From positions 1 to 44,125 of the forward strand of contig NZ_JADGIA010000016.1 in assembly GCF_019683635.1 (NCBI RefSeq): a stretch of 44,125 nt of DNA. Direction: 5' to 3'. Under the pieces are notes generated by a model. The model saw nothing but the letters and a program-made list of their open reading frames with translations, was not told the DNA's origin and made no database searches. Shown here one piece after another: positions 18,337 to 27,035 of this stretch (positions are counted from its first letter, which is position 1; every line of letters begins with the position of its first letter). This DNA is from Thermogemmatispora sp. (GTDB lineage Bacteria; Chloroflexota; Ktedonobacteria; Ktedonobacterales; Ktedonobacteraceae). The translations under genes and the position numbers were made by a program.

Positions 18337-18888
18337 TTAAGACTGACGAGCGCCGACCGCTGACCAGTGCCATTGCTGAGGGCAGGTATAGTCGAGAACC
18401 GCAACGTTGCCAGGCTCTGCGATGGCCACCACAACGAACTGGGGAACGCTCGATTCCTGCAGCTGATTCGCTTGATCGGGGAGCTGGACGCTAATGCCAT
18501 CCAGCTCATGAATATGTGAGATGGTTGCCTCGACGGTGGCCAGCTGGCGCAGAATAACGGTAACACTGAAACTGAGGCTGTGGTCAGAAGCATCGATGGC
18601 CACAAAATGCGGAATAATTGTATCCTGTGCCTTACGAAAAGGATCTTGAAAGGTAAAGTCTGTCTTGTAGGGATTGTCAGGGGTGGCGCGCAGATAGGCA
18701 TAAGCTTCGGCACAAAGATGATACTTGTAGGCACTGTTAGGACTGCGTACCAGTTGGACGTGCGGAGATGGCTGGTGCCTAGACGCAAGGCTGGGGCCTA
18801 GCTGGTGGATCAGGACCAGCACACCCACCAGTAGGAGCGCCGCCGCGAGTGGTACGAGCAGAAGCCCCAACTGCCAACGCTGCTTCAT
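18337..18888 (-). CDS. Membrane-anchored hypothetical protein
   Basis: A 183-aa protein that I do not recognise. Residues 8-28 form one hydrophobic segment (LGLLLVPLAAALLLVGVLVLI), preceded by MKQRW, so it is probably a signal anchor with an outside C-terminal domain. That domain contains one pair of cysteines far apart (LCAEAYAYL and DYTCPQQW), which could form a disulphide. A VKOR-like oxidoreductase gene lies upstream on the same strand, 231 bases away, so the pair could be functionally linked; this is inference. The gene ends over the -35 side of the tRNA-Glu upstream region. Confidence 0.65.
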   Translation of the reverse strand: MKQRWQLGLLLVPLAAALLLVGVLVLIHQLGPSLASRHQPSPHVQLVRSPNSAYKYHLCAEAYAYLRATPDNPYKTDFTFQDPFRKAQDTIIPHFVAIDASDHSLSFSVTVILRQLATVEATISHIHELDGISVQLPDQANQLQESSVPQFVVVAIAEPGNVAVLDYTCPQQWHWSAVGARQS

Positions 18889-19119
18889 GGCTTCTCTCCC
18901 CTTCCAGGAACTGGATGGAAAACTGGCTTTGCCTGCCTGACGCCTCCATTCCTGGCAAGGGAGAGACGCTTCTTTTCAGCAGGGGCCAACAACCCTCTTC
19001 CGGCGGCGAAACTGGCGCTCACCTTGCCAGTCAGTCAGGAGCCTCCGCTTGGCTAGAGGCTGACTGCTGTCTCTCCTTCTCAGCGGCTCCTGCGGTCAGA
19101 TACAGAGATATGTATCTAT

Positions 19120-19662
19120 CTAGCGACCAGCCCGAGAAGAGCGCGGGCGTGAGCGAGCAAGCGTTGTGGACGGAGCGGAAGAGGGGGGCTGAGGTGCGCC
19201 TGCCTCCATCTCTGGCTCCGGTTCCAGCCACCTGGCCAGGCTGATCAGGAAAGCGATCAGGATCAAGACATGAAGAACGGTACACCAGAGACAAATGGCA
19301 TGCAGGCGGACTAGCTCGACGTAGACCAGGTAGAGCACAGTGACCATACCGGCCAGCGACCAGAGGAACTGAGCGGGGCGAAGCCAGGCAGGCTCTGTAG
19401 GACGCAGCAAGCTCACCAATGCCAGCCCAGCCAGGATCAGGCACCAGCCCAGGCCAGGCAGCGAGATAGGAAGCGTTGTCCCGGGCAGCACCGCGTAGCT
19501 GCTGCTGAGCACATGTGCGCAGTCAATGGCACCTGAAGCAGGGCAGACCAGCGGCGCATCTTGATAATGCACGATAGTCAGGTAGATTGCATCCCCCATG
19601 CCTACCAGTGCGAGCAGAAGAACCAGGAGCTGCAAGCCTGAACGTCGTAGTAACAGTTCCAT
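19120..19662 (-). CDS. Vitamin K epoxide reductase (VKOR) family protein
   Basis: A 180-aa membrane protein with four to five hydrophobic helices. Bacterial VKOR homologues reoxidise DsbA-like thiol oxidases using quinone. The active-site pair is in AICLWCTVLH (CxxC in the last helix). The loop pair sits in CPASGAIDC followed by the conserved Ser-rich SSSYAVL. There is no fused thioredoxin domain, so a separate partner is expected. The Arg/Ser/Pro-rich C-terminal tail is cytosolic. I chose ATG 19662 because hydrophobic TM1 begins there; the open frame further upstream crosses its own promoter. Confidence 0.88.
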   Translation of the reverse strand: MELLLRRSGLQLLVLLLALVGMGDAIYLTIVHYQDAPLVCPASGAIDCAHVLSSSYAVLPGTTLPISLPGLGWCLILAGLALVSLLRPTEPAWLRPAQFLWSLAGMVTVLYLVYVELVRLHAICLWCTVLHVLILIAFLISLARWLEPEPEMEAGAPQPPSSAPSTTLARSRPRSSRAGR

Positions 19663-19713
19663 CAAGTCAGACTCTTCGATACAAAATCGGTGACAACAGC
19701 ACTCTCTGTAGAG

Positions 19714-19742
19714 AGGATACTGCGCGCTTCCCCCTCTGTCAA
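19714..19742 (-). promoter_or_regulatory. Promoter of the VKOR gene
   Basis: Minus-strand TTGACA (19737-19742) and TATCCT (19714-19719) with a 17-bp spacer. Its -35 overlaps the -35 of the divergent PhzF promoter. Confidence 0.6.
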
Positions 19743-19763
19743 GGGTCAATCAAGTGCTACAAT
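19736..19763 (+). promoter_or_regulatory. Promoter of the PhzF-like gene
   Basis: CTGTCA (19736-19741) and TACAAT (19758-19763) with a 16-bp spacer. It shares its -35 bases with the minus-strand VKOR promoter. Confidence 0.55.
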
Positions 19764-19822
19764 GGAGACGGCCTTTCGCGGCCCTGGCTGTGAGGGCGCT
19801 GCTTGATATGAAGGAGACTGAG

Positions 19823-20614
19823 ATGGGACAGCGCATTGTCCAGGTCGATGCTTTTACTGATCGTCCTTTTGCCGGTAATCCGGCGGCAGTTTGCTTGTTA
19901 GCAGAGCCGCGTGACGAGCGCTGGATGCAGCTCGTCGCGCGCGAGATGAATCTCTCGGAAACGGCTTTCCTACTCCCAGAAGGAGATGGCTATCGCCTGC
20001 GCTGGTTCACGCCGACAGTAGAAGTCGATCTCTGTGGCCATGCTACCCTGGCCAGTGCTCATATCCTCTGGGAAGAGGGGCTGTTGCGGCCAGATGATCT
20101 GGCTCGTTTCTATACGCGCAGCGGCCTGCTGACCGCTCGTTGTCTGGATAGCTGGATCGAGCTGGATTTCCCGGCGACGCCGGCCACAGCTACGACCCCG
20201 CCGCCGGGCTTGAGCGAAGCCCTGGGCGTGACACCGCTCCTGGTTGCCAGGAACCAGTTTGATTATCTGGTTGAGCTGGAGAGCGAGGAAGCGGTGCGTA
20301 CTCTTCAGCCGGACCTGACTCGCCTGCTGACTATTCCCGCGCGTGGCTTCATCGTAACCAGCCGTGCCAGTGGCCAGGACTATGATTTCGTCTCGCGCTT
20401 CTTTGGACCCGCCGTCGGGGTTAACGAGGACCCAGTCACTGGTTCTGCTCACTGTACACTGGCGCCTTTCTGGTGTAGCCGCCTCGGACGTCCGGCTTTG
20501 ACAGGTTACCAGGCTTCCGCTCGCGGCGGTCTGGTGCGCGTGCGTCTGGCGGGAGAGCGGGTCTTTCTCAGCGGCCAGGCGGTCACAGTGCTGCGCGCCG
20601 AGTGCTTTTTTTAA
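19823..20614 (+). CDS. PhzF-family epimerase/isomerase
   Basis: A 263-aa protein with the diaminopimelate-epimerase-like double barrel of the PhzF family. VDAFTDRPFAGNPAAVC opens it, NLSETAFL carries the catalytic glutamate, FTPTVEVDLCGHATLASAH is the family signature, and NEDPVTGSAHCTLAPFW is the second-half signature. The natural substrate of most members is unknown, and no phenazine genes are nearby. I chose ATG 19823 because AAGGAG lies 6 bases upstream; longer starts include the leader. It is divergent from the VKOR gene. Confidence 0.92.
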   Translation: MGQRIVQVDAFTDRPFAGNPAAVCLLAEPRDERWMQLVAREMNLSETAFLLPEGDGYRLRWFTPTVEVDLCGHATLASAHILWEEGLLRPDDLARFYTRSGLLTARCLDSWIELDFPATPATATTPPPGLSEALGVTPLLVARNQFDYLVELESEEAVRTLQPDLTRLLTIPARGFIVTSRASGQDYDFVSRFFGPAVGVNEDPVTGSAHCTLAPFWCSRLGRPALTGYQASARGGLVRVRLAGERVFLSGQAVTVLRAECFF

Positions 20615-20633
20615 GGGAAGCCACCGGGGGTCT

Positions 20634-20670
20634 GCTCTCCCCTCTGGTCTGGGTAAGGAAGGGGGAGAGC
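20634..20670. terminator. Inverted repeat between convergent PhzF and response-regulator genes
   Basis: GCTCTCCCC (20634-20642) pairs with GGGGAGAGC (20662-20670). No strong U tract follows on either strand. It is probably a two-way stop between convergent genes. Confidence 0.5.
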
Positions 20671-20691
20671 GTTGAGCGTCGACTGCCCGGG

Positions 20692-21447
20692 CTAGCGGAA
20701 GACGTAGCCCACGCCGCGCACGGTCTGAATCAGCTTGGGGGAAGCCGGGTCCTCTTCTAATTTCTCGCGCAACCAGCGGATGTGAACGTCGACGGTGCGG
20801 GTGTCGCCGGCGTAGTCGTAACCCCAGACGTGGTGCAGGAGTTGATCGCGGGTCAGCACCGTTCCGCGATTGCGCACAAGATAGACCAGGAGATCGAATT
20901 GCTTCGGCTGCATTTCGATCTCCTGATCGCGACACCAGACCCGCCGCCCAGGCAAGTCGATGCGTACGGGGCCGGCGATCAGCTCCCGAGCACTGCGCCG
21001 CGACTGGGCAGCGGCCTCTTGGGTCATGCTGCCCCCTTCAGGAGGCGCCTGCGTAACGGGATAGGCGGCACGGCGCAATAAAGCTCGCACGCGCGCCAAC
21101 AGTTCGCGGCGCCCGAAGGGTTTGGTCACATAATCGTCGGCCCCAACTTCAAGGCCCACAACTCTATCGATCTCTTCCCCTCGCGCTGTCAGAAGCATAA
21201 TTGGAGTGGTAGCTGTTGCCGGCTCCCGTCGGAGCTGTCGGCAAACCTCCAATCCGTCAATCTCTGGCAGCATGATGTCTAGAATGATCAGCTGCGGTCG
21301 CTCGCGCCGCGCCAGCTCCAGGGCGGCTCTGCCGTCGAGGGCCGTGAGCACCTGGTAGCCCTCCTGCTCCAGGCTGTAGGCGATGGCCTCGACAAGCACC
21401 TCTTCGTCATCGACCACCAGTATCTTCTCGCGTTGACCTCTGATCAT
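20692..21447 (-). CDS. OmpR/PhoB-family response regulator of the phosphate operon
   Basis: A 251-aa regulator. The receiver domain (about 5-120) has acidic VVDDEE, phosphoacceptor Asp in ILDIMLPEIDG, Thr in LLTARG and Lys in YVTKPF. A winged-helix effector follows (about 150-250), ending YDYAGDTRTVDVHIRWLREKL and LIQTVRGVGYVFR, typical of PhoB/PhoP. It starts 16 bases after the stop of the last pstB, so it is co-transcribed with pst. This makes it the probable phosphate-starvation regulator. No histidine kinase gene is in the window. Confidence 0.93.
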   Translation of the reverse strand: MIRGQREKILVVDDEEVLVEAIAYSLEQEGYQVLTALDGRAALELARRERPQLIILDIMLPEIDGLEVCRQLRREPATATTPIMLLTARGEEIDRVVGLEVGADDYVTKPFGRRELLARVRALLRRAAYPVTQAPPEGGSMTQEAAAQSRRSARELIAGPVRIDLPGRRVWCRDQEIEMQPKQFDLLVYLVRNRGTVLTRDQLLHHVWGYDYAGDTRTVDVHIRWLREKLEEDPASPKLIQTVRGVGYVFR

Positions 21448-21463
21448 AGTGACGCTCTCATCC

Positions 21464-22363
21464 TTAACTGAAGCGCCCGCTAATGTAGTCCTCTGTCTCT
21501 CGCTGCCGCGGTCGCTTGAACAGCTCGGCGGTCGGCCCATATTCGATCAATCTGCCATTAAGGAAGAAACCGGTATATTGGGAAACGCGTGCAGCTTGTG
21601 ACATATTATGGGTGACAATGACAATAGTGTATTCCTTGCTGATCGAGAGCAGCAGCTCCTCGATCTTGAGCGTTGCGATGGGGTCGAGCGCCGAGCATGG
21701 TTCATCAAGCAAAAGCACCTCGGGGCGCAGAGCCAGGGCACGGGCGATGCAGAGCCGCTGCTGCTGCCCGCCCGAGAGACCGAGAGCGGAAGCTTTCAGG
21801 CGGTCCTTGACCTCATCCCAGAGCGCTGCGGCTCGCAGACTGCGCTCGACCTCTTCCTGAATCTGCCGGCGCGGCTTCCTCTGGATGCGCAGGCCATAGG
21901 CGATGTTTTCAAAGATCGACTTTGGGAAAGGGTTGGGACGCTGAAAAACCATGCCAATGCGCTGACGGAGGCGGATGACATCGATGGCCGGATCATAGAT
22001 ATTCTCGCCGTCAAAGATCGCTTCTCCCTCGATGCGCGTCTCGGGAATAAGATCGTTCATGCGATTGAGTGTGCGCAGAAAGGTGGATTTCCCGCAGCCC
22101 GATGGCCCGATCAGGGCGGTAATCTGTCGCTGGCGAATCGGTAGCGAGATATCGAAAAGAACCTGGCGCATCCCGTAGTAGAAATTAAGGTGCCTGACAT
22201 CAATCGCAACCCCGGCGTTCTGGTCCAGCGGCTGACCCGGCTCAGCAGCCCCGAGGGCATGGCTCAGCCGGAGATCGACAGGGGGCGTCTCGGATTGCTG
22301 ACTGGCGAGACGCCCCTCCGTCGCTGGCAGCCGCGAGTATGGCCCACTCATATTGCTCTCCAT
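21464..22363 (-). CDS. pstB: Phosphate ABC transporter ATP-binding protein, second copy
   Basis: An ATPase of about 299 aa. Walker A is GPSGCGKST, the Q-loop lies in [11 protein letters not shown], the signature is LSGGQQQR, Walker B is [12 protein letters not shown], and the H-loop His is in [10 protein letters not shown]. The C-terminus EDYISGRFS is the PstB hallmark. The N-terminal extension of about 40 residues is longer than in E. coli PstB. The start is uncertain: 22363 has GAGG upstream, 22351 has GGAG, and the frame opens at 22384. It follows a 78-aa ORF by a few bases and closely resembles the first pstB. Confidence 0.94.
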   Translation of the reverse strand: MESNMSGPYSRLPATEGRLASQQSETPPVDLRLSHALGAAEPGQPLDQNAGVAIDVRHLNFYYGMRQVLFDISLPIRQRQITALIGPSGCGKSTFLRTLNRMNDLIPETRIEGEAIFDGENIYDPAIDVIRLRQRIGMVFQRPNPFPKSIFENIAYGLRIQRKPRRQIQEEVERSLRAAALWDEVKDRLKASALGLSGGQQQRLCIARALALRPEVLLLDEPCSALDPIATLKIEELLLSISKEYTIVIVTHNMSQAARVSQYTGFFLNGRLIEYGPTAELFKRPRQRETEDYISGRFS

Positions 22364-22387
22364 TGCCTTTCCTCGCAGCCGCATCAG

Positions 22388-22624
22388 CTAGAGAAGCTGA
22401 TACTCCTTATGAAGAGGAATAGCGGTATCTACGATCAGACGATTGTTCGTCACGATGAGACGAATGTAGCGCCCGGCGAGGGCTTTGCTGATAAAGTACG
22501 GGCGCCCTTCGTAGGAAATGTGACCGCTACGGGCCACTTTCCGTGAGAAGATGCTGACGCCCTCTGGGAAGGTGTTACCCGTGGTGCTCACCGTATTCGT
22601 GCTCTCTGCTGCGGTATCCTTCAC
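22388..22624 (-). CDS. Unknown 78-aa protein between the two pstB genes
   Basis: The gene starts at GTG 22624 with GAGAGGGGA just upstream, and ends 24 bases before the favoured start of the second pstB. Residues 28-75 look like a small beta domain (HISYEGRPYFISKALAGRYIR, then NNRLIVD). The G..Y...L.G spacing recalls the C-terminal beta-barrel of some transposases, so a domesticated fragment is possible; this is inference. It is Ser/Thr-rich at the N-terminus and has no membrane segment. Tight placement in the pst operon suggests a role with the transporter or its regulation. A longer open frame runs into pstB1 but is a shadow there. Confidence 0.55.
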   Translation of the reverse strand: MKDTAAESTNTVSTTGNTFPEGVSIFSRKVARSGHISYEGRPYFISKALAGRYIRLIVTNNRLIVDTAIPLHKEYQLL

Positions 22625-22667
22625 GGTAATCCCCTCTCTTGTAGTTGAGTTATCTTGACTAACTCGA

Positions 22668-23474
22668 CTAGCCGAAACGTCCACTGATGTAGTCTTCGGT
22701 CTCTTTCTTGCGCGGGTGAGTGAAGAGCTGTTGAGTCTCTCCCTCTTCGACAAGGTGGCCCTGCAAGAAGAAGGCCGTGCGGTCCGCGATGCGTGCGGCC
22801 TGCTGCATGTTATGGGTGACGACCACAATGGTGTACTGTCGCTTCAGATAGGTGATCAACTCCTCCACCTGGAGGGTGGAGATAGGATCAAGGGCCGAGC
22901 ATGGCTCGTCCATGAGCAGAACCTCTGGCTCCAGGGCCAGGGCGCGGGCAATGCACAGACGTTGTTGTTGCCCGCCCGAGAGACTGATGGCCGGGCTATG
23001 CAGGCGGTCTTTGACCTCCTCCCACAGCGCGGCCTGCTGGAGACTGCGCTCGACCAGTTCCTTAAGCCTCGATCCACGCAGCCCCAGATTGAGCCGTGGC
23101 CCGATAGCCACGTTCTCGAAAATACTGCGTGTCGGCAGCGGATTGGGCTGTTGGAAGACCATGCCGATATGGCGCCTGACGTTCATGGGGCGAATGCCGC
23201 GCCCATAGATATCGAGGCCATTAGCGATCACCCTGCCCTCAACGCGGGCGCCGGGAATGGTCTCATGGAGACGGTTGAGGCAGCGCACGAGCGTCGATTT
23301 GCCGCAGCCGGATGGCCCGATCAGGGCGGTGACACTCAGTGGGGGCACCGTCAGGTTGATATCAAAGAGTGCCTGCTTACGTCCGTACCAGGCATTGAGC
23401 TGCTCGATGCTGAGCGACATCCCCATCGGCCTTAACACGCTCCTGTTTGTCTGCTCTACGGTTGCCTGATCCAT
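22668..23474 (-). CDS. pstB: Phosphate ABC transporter ATP-binding protein, first copy
   Basis: A 268-aa ATPase that powers high-affinity phosphate uptake with PstC and PstA. Walker [11 protein letters not shown]-loop [11 protein letters not shown], signature LSGGQQQR, Walker [13 protein letters not shown] and His in [10 protein letters not shown] are intact. The C-terminus is [12 protein letters not shown] 23474 has GGGAG 7 bases upstream. It follows pstA by 45 bases. It differs from the second copy in the region before Walker A and in several surface stretches, so both copies are probably used rather than one being a recent duplicate. Confidence 0.96.
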   Translation of the reverse strand: MDQATVEQTNRSVLRPMGMSLSIEQLNAWYGRKQALFDINLTVPPLSVTALIGPSGCGKSTLVRCLNRLHETIPGARVEGRVIANGLDIYGRGIRPMNVRRHIGMVFQQPNPLPTRSIFENVAIGPRLNLGLRGSRLKELVERSLQQAALWEEVKDRLHSPAISLSGGQQQRLCIARALALEPEVLLMDEPCSALDPISTLQVEELITYLKRQYTIVVVTHNMQQAARIADRTAFFLQGHLVEEGETQQLFTHPRKKETEDYISGRFG

Positions 23475-23519
23475 TGGCGAACTCCCTTCTTGTCCTCCTA
23501 CCGGCCTGAACCTTGCTGC

Positions 23520-24440
23520 TCATCGTTGTTTGAAGCCGCCTGTGGCCAGGCGCACGGCCAGGGAGGCGAGGAGGATCAGGACGATGAGCACGAAGGCGCC
23601 TGCGTAAGCTTGATTGACCTGTTGTTGGTAAGGGCTGAGCGTGAACTGGAAGATGCGCAGTGGCAGGGCATCCATCGGCTGGGTGACGTCGGTGTTCCAG
23701 AATGTTGTTCCGAAGGCGGTCATCAGCAGAGGCGCTGTCTCTCCAGCCACACGTGCCATGGCCAGCACCACGCCTGTGATGATCCCATTGCGCGCCGCGG
23801 GGAGCACTACTTGCAAGATGGTGCGTGCCTCCGTGGCTCCCAGCGCTAGTGAGGCCTCGCGTAGCTCGCGTGGTACCAGGCGTAGCACATCCTCCGAGGT
23901 ACGCGTCACAATGGGAATCATGATCATGCCGAGGGCGAAACCGCCGGCTAGACCCGAGAAGGTTTGCATAGGGATGACGATCAGAACCCAGGCCAGCAGG
24001 CCAAAGATGATGGTTGGGATGCCGTTGAGGACGTCGACTAGAAAGCGCACTCCCTGGGCGAAGGGACCGCGCCCGAATTCGGCCAGGTAGATGCCAGTGA
24101 ACAATCCCAGCGGTACGCCCATCAGCGAGGCCAGGGCGATCAGGATCAGACTACCCTGAAAGGCTTCTCCCATGCCGCCACCCGGCTCGCCGTTCGGGGT
24201 TGGGAGTTGCGTAAAGAAGTCGAGGTCGATGTAGCGTAGGCCCTGACTCAACACGTAGTAGAGTAGATAGATCAGTAGTCCGGCGGCGAAAAGAGCCGCC
24301 AGGGTGGTGGAAAGAACAACCAGGGCGTTCACCAGGCGCCGCCGTAGATTCAGGGAGGAGCGTGTGGTCAGGAATGGGTGAAGGTGGCTCTCCCCTGACT
24401 GCAGGGTTGAGGAAGGAGATGTTGGCATAGGCACGCTCAT
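23520..24440 (-). CDS. pstA: Phosphate ABC transporter permease PstA
   Basis: A 306-aa inner-membrane permease. After a polar N-terminus of about 35 residues, six hydrophobic segments follow, the first near ALVVLSTTLAALFAAGLLIYL. The EAA loop is in ELREASLALGATEARTILQVVLPAARNG, the docking site for PstB. The start codon overlaps the pstC stop as ATGA, and AGGAGG lies 6 bases upstream, so the two are translationally coupled. Residues DVLNGIPTIIFGLLAW are typical of PstA. Confidence 0.96.
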   Translation of the reverse strand: MSVPMPTSPSSTLQSGESHLHPFLTTRSSLNLRRRLVNALVVLSTTLAALFAAGLLIYLLYYVLSQGLRYIDLDFFTQLPTPNGEPGGGMGEAFQGSLILIALASLMGVPLGLFTGIYLAEFGRGPFAQGVRFLVDVLNGIPTIIFGLLAWVLIVIPMQTFSGLAGGFALGMIMIPIVTRTSEDVLRLVPRELREASLALGATEARTILQVVLPAARNGIITGVVLAMARVAGETAPLLMTAFGTTFWNTDVTQPMDALPLRIFQFTLSPYQQQVNQAYAGAFVLIVLILLASLAVRLATGGFKQR

Positions 24441-25438
24441 GGGCGCCCTCCTCTGCTTCCTTGGGCCTGGCGTTGGAGGCTGGCGATCAACCAGCGCGCC
24501 AGGATATTGGTGATCAGGGTAATGATGAAGAGGATGAGGCCGGCTTCGATAATGGCCGAGAGGAAGAGGCCGGGCGTCGCTTCGCCGAACTGGTTAGCGA
24601 TGACGCTGGCCAGGGTATAGCCTGGTGTGAAAAGGCTAAGGCTTGGCTCATTGGCCTGGTTGCCGATGATCATGGTGACTGCCATCGTCTCGCCAAGGGC
24701 TCGCCCGAGAGCCAGAATGACACCGCCCAGGATGCCCACGCGCGCAAAGGGTAGCACAGCGTGACGAATGACTTCCCAGCGCGTGGCCCCGAGTGCGAGC
24801 AGGGCCTCACGTTGAGCGATGGGGGTCACTAGCATTACTTCGCGTGAGACTGAGATGATGAGGGGCAGGATCATCATTGTCAGGACGATACCGGCCCCAA
24901 GGTAGCCGACGCCCTCCGGTTGCCCTGTGAATAGCGGCAGGAAGCCCAAGTGTTGCTGGAGCCAGGGCTCGCCGGCGTTGTGCAGCCAGGGAGCAAGCAC
25001 GAGGAAGCCCCAGAGGCCGTAGATGACGCTCGGGATGGCGGCCAGCAGGTCAATCAGAAAGGCCAGAATGAGCCGCAGCGGACGCGGACAGAAGTCGACC
25101 AGGAAGATGGAGGCTCCCAGGCCCAGCGGTACGGCGAAGATGAGGGCGAACGCTGAGGTCATCAGGGTGCCGAAGATGGCCGGCAGGACCCCGTAGACGT
25201 CATGCACTGGATCAAAGGCTTTGTTGGTCAGGAAGCTGAAGCCGAAACGTCTGATGGTGGGCAGTGAATTGCTGATGAGAATCCAGGCTGTGCCCGCAAC
25301 TAGCCCGAGGACGATCAGAACGAATAGCAGGGTAATGCCGCGAAAGAACAGGTCCCCGGGTCGCTGAACTCGCAGCATCCGTTGCCAGCCTACCCACTGC
25401 TGGCGTGCTTTGCTAAGGCTGACTCTCTCCTGGCTCAT
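24437..25438 (-). CDS. pstC: Phosphate ABC transporter permease PstC
   Basis: A 333-aa inner-membrane permease. The first TM (GITLLFVLIVLGLVAGTAWIL) is followed by a periplasmic FGFSFLTNKAFDPVHDVYGVLPAIFGT segment typical of PstC. Further TMs follow, with the EAA loop in QREALLALGATRWEVIRHAVLPFAR. AGLILFIITLITNILARWLI closes it. ATG 25438 has GGGGAGG just upstream. It lies 123 bases after pstS and overlaps pstA by 4 bases. Confidence 0.96.
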   Translation of the reverse strand: MSQERVSLSKARQQWVGWQRMLRVQRPGDLFFRGITLLFVLIVLGLVAGTAWILISNSLPTIRRFGFSFLTNKAFDPVHDVYGVLPAIFGTLMTSAFALIFAVPLGLGASIFLVDFCPRPLRLILAFLIDLLAAIPSVIYGLWGFLVLAPWLHNAGEPWLQQHLGFLPLFTGQPEGVGYLGAGIVLTMMILPLIISVSREVMLVTPIAQREALLALGATRWEVIRHAVLPFARVGILGGVILALGRALGETMAVTMIIGNQANEPSLSLFTPGYTLASVIANQFGEATPGLFLSAIIEAGLILFIITLITNILARWLIASLQRQAQGSRGGRP

Positions 25439-25561
25439 GCATCCTCCCCTGGCTCTCTACTCCCTAGGTGATGAGGCAGGGGCTGATCTTTGTGAGATAC
25501 AGCTCCCTGCCTGTGCTGTGCTTGCTTTGCTGGTCTTTTTCGTCAACTCGACGGTGGCTTT

Positions 25562-26701
25562 TCAGGAGCCGCTGTAGCAGGCGCTACTGCCGCAACGCAT
25601 GGCCTTGATCTGGGCCTCGTCCTTGCTGACGATCGTGTCTGGCAAGGGCACATAGTTGAGCGGCTGTGCGTACTGCTGCCCGTCATGCACCATCCACCAG
25701 AGCAGCCGCGCCAGGGCCTGCCCCTTATCACTGTTGCTCTGGTTCTGGTAGACTACGACCCATGAGAAGCCGGTGATTGGATAGGCGTTGTCGCCGCTGC
25801 CGTTGACGATGTAGAAGCGCAGGTCCGCCGGGATGTTACTGAAGCTCTCGGCGTCGGCTTTGGCGCTGTCGAGCGAGGGCGCGACAAACTTGCCGGCGGC
25901 GTTCTGGAGCAGGGCGTAGGGGATGTTGTTGGCAAGAACGTAGGACAGCTCAACGTAGCCAATGCCGCCATCGGTATTCTTGACCTGCCCGGCGACGCCG
26001 GAGTTTCCTTTGGCTCCGACACCCGTGGGCCAGTTAACAGTGGTACCGGCTCCGACCTTGCTCTGCCAGTCTGAACTAACCGCCGAGAGGTAGTGCGTGA
26101 AGATGCTGGTGGTGCCGCTTCCGTCAGAGCGGTGGACGACGGTGATGTTCTTGTGGGGCAGGTTGATGCCGCTGTTGATGGCCTTGATCTGCGGGTCGTC
26201 CCAGGTGGTAATCTTGCCTTCGTAAATGGCGGCCAAAATCGGCCCCGTCAGCTTGAGCTGGCTGACTCCGCTGAGGTTATAGGAGATGGCCACCGCTCCA
26301 ATGGTCACCGGAATGTGCAGAATTGGCCCGCTGGTGCTCTTGTTCAGCTGATCGTTGGTCATAGGTGCATCAGTGGCACCAAAATCGACAATATGCTGTA
26401 GCAGGTTATTAATACCAGCTCCACTACCTACCGCCTGATAGTTTACGTTGATACCACACTGGACTTTGGGATACTCCTGGAACATTTTTGAGAATAAAGG
26501 ATTGTCAAACGTCGATCCAGCGCCCGTAAGCTGCTTGGTCGAAGGGCAGGTACTGCCGCTTCCTGTAGTCGTGCCTCCGCTGGAGCTGTTGCTGTTGCCG
26601 CAGGCTGCCAGTAGGGCCAGCAAGCCCAGCAACAGGAGGGCACCGAGATATCTCAGTCGCGGGCGCCCTCGGTGGCTGGTTGAAGGTGTGAATGGTGTCA
26701 T
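25562..26701 (-). CDS. pstS: Phosphate-binding lipoprotein PstS
   Basis: A 379-aa substrate-binding protein. The signal peptide (about 15-33) ends in lipobox LLAAC, with the lipidated Cys at 34, followed by a Ser/Gly/Thr linker. Phosphate-binding motifs are TGAGSTFDNPLF, AVGSGAGINN, FGATDAPM and VHRSDGSGTT. The late PITGFSWVVVYQ fits PstS. The lipid anchor agrees with a cell lacking a classical periplasm. Two cysteines near the end (MRCGSSACYSGS) may form a disulphide. It is the first gene of the pst operon, with phased TTAA boxes upstream. Confidence 0.96.
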   Translation of the reverse strand: MTPFTPSTSHRGRPRLRYLGALLLLGLLALLAACGNSNSSSGGTTTGSGSTCPSTKQLTGAGSTFDNPLFSKMFQEYPKVQCGINVNYQAVGSGAGINNLLQHIVDFGATDAPMTNDQLNKSTSGPILHIPVTIGAVAISYNLSGVSQLKLTGPILAAIYEGKITTWDDPQIKAINSGINLPHKNITVVHRSDGSGTTSIFTHYLSAVSSDWQSKVGAGTTVNWPTGVGAKGNSGVAGQVKNTDGGIGYVELSYVLANNIPYALLQNAAGKFVAPSLDSAKADAESFSNIPADLRFYIVNGSGDNAYPITGFSWVVVYQNQSNSDKGQALARLLWWMVHDGQQYAQPLNYVPLPDTIVSKDEAQIKAMRCGSSACYSGS

Positions 26702-26849
26702 AGCGCTGGTTTCCCCTCCTCAGTGACGCTGCCGTGGCGCGACGGCAACGGAAAATAGATAAGCTGGTCGGCGGACAGGCCGCGCTGCCGGCCTTAGCCA
26801 GGCCACTGTTCCGTTCGGGCGTGCCCTGGCTCTTTTCCGCACCACCCGA

Positions 26850-26855
26850 ATTGTA
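26850..26855 (-). promoter_or_regulatory. Candidate -10 of the pst operon
   Basis: Minus-strand TACAAT. No -35 is found at 17 bp; the phased TTAA boxes occupy that place, as in activator-dependent promoters. The leader to pstS would be about 145 bases and shows no other feature. Confidence 0.5.
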
Positions 26856-26866
26856 CAGTTATCGCT

Positions 26867-26913
26867 TTAATAGTCCTTTAACTGGGAGTTAAGGGCCTTT
26901 AAGCGGCGGTTAA
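26867..26913 (-). promoter_or_regulatory. Phased TTAA direct repeats, PhoP/PhoB-type box
   Basis: TTAA occurs at 26867, 26878, 26889, 26899 and 26910, with steps of 11, 11, 10 and 11 bp. It is mostly in the context (C/G)TTAA(A/C). A sixth lies at 26942. B. subtilis PhoP boxes are TTAACA-like repeats with an 11-bp period, so this is probably the binding site of the response regulator encoded last in the operon. Confidence 0.65.
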
Positions 26914-27035
26914 AGTTTGCCGAAAGGATAGGAAGGCTCTGTTAAGGAGATAGGGGGTCACTCTGCCGGGAACCCCTGGAGTGGCTCCGCAGGAAAGCTC
27001 TTGCCGCGAGCGACGAGGAAAGAGTGCAAGAGGGC

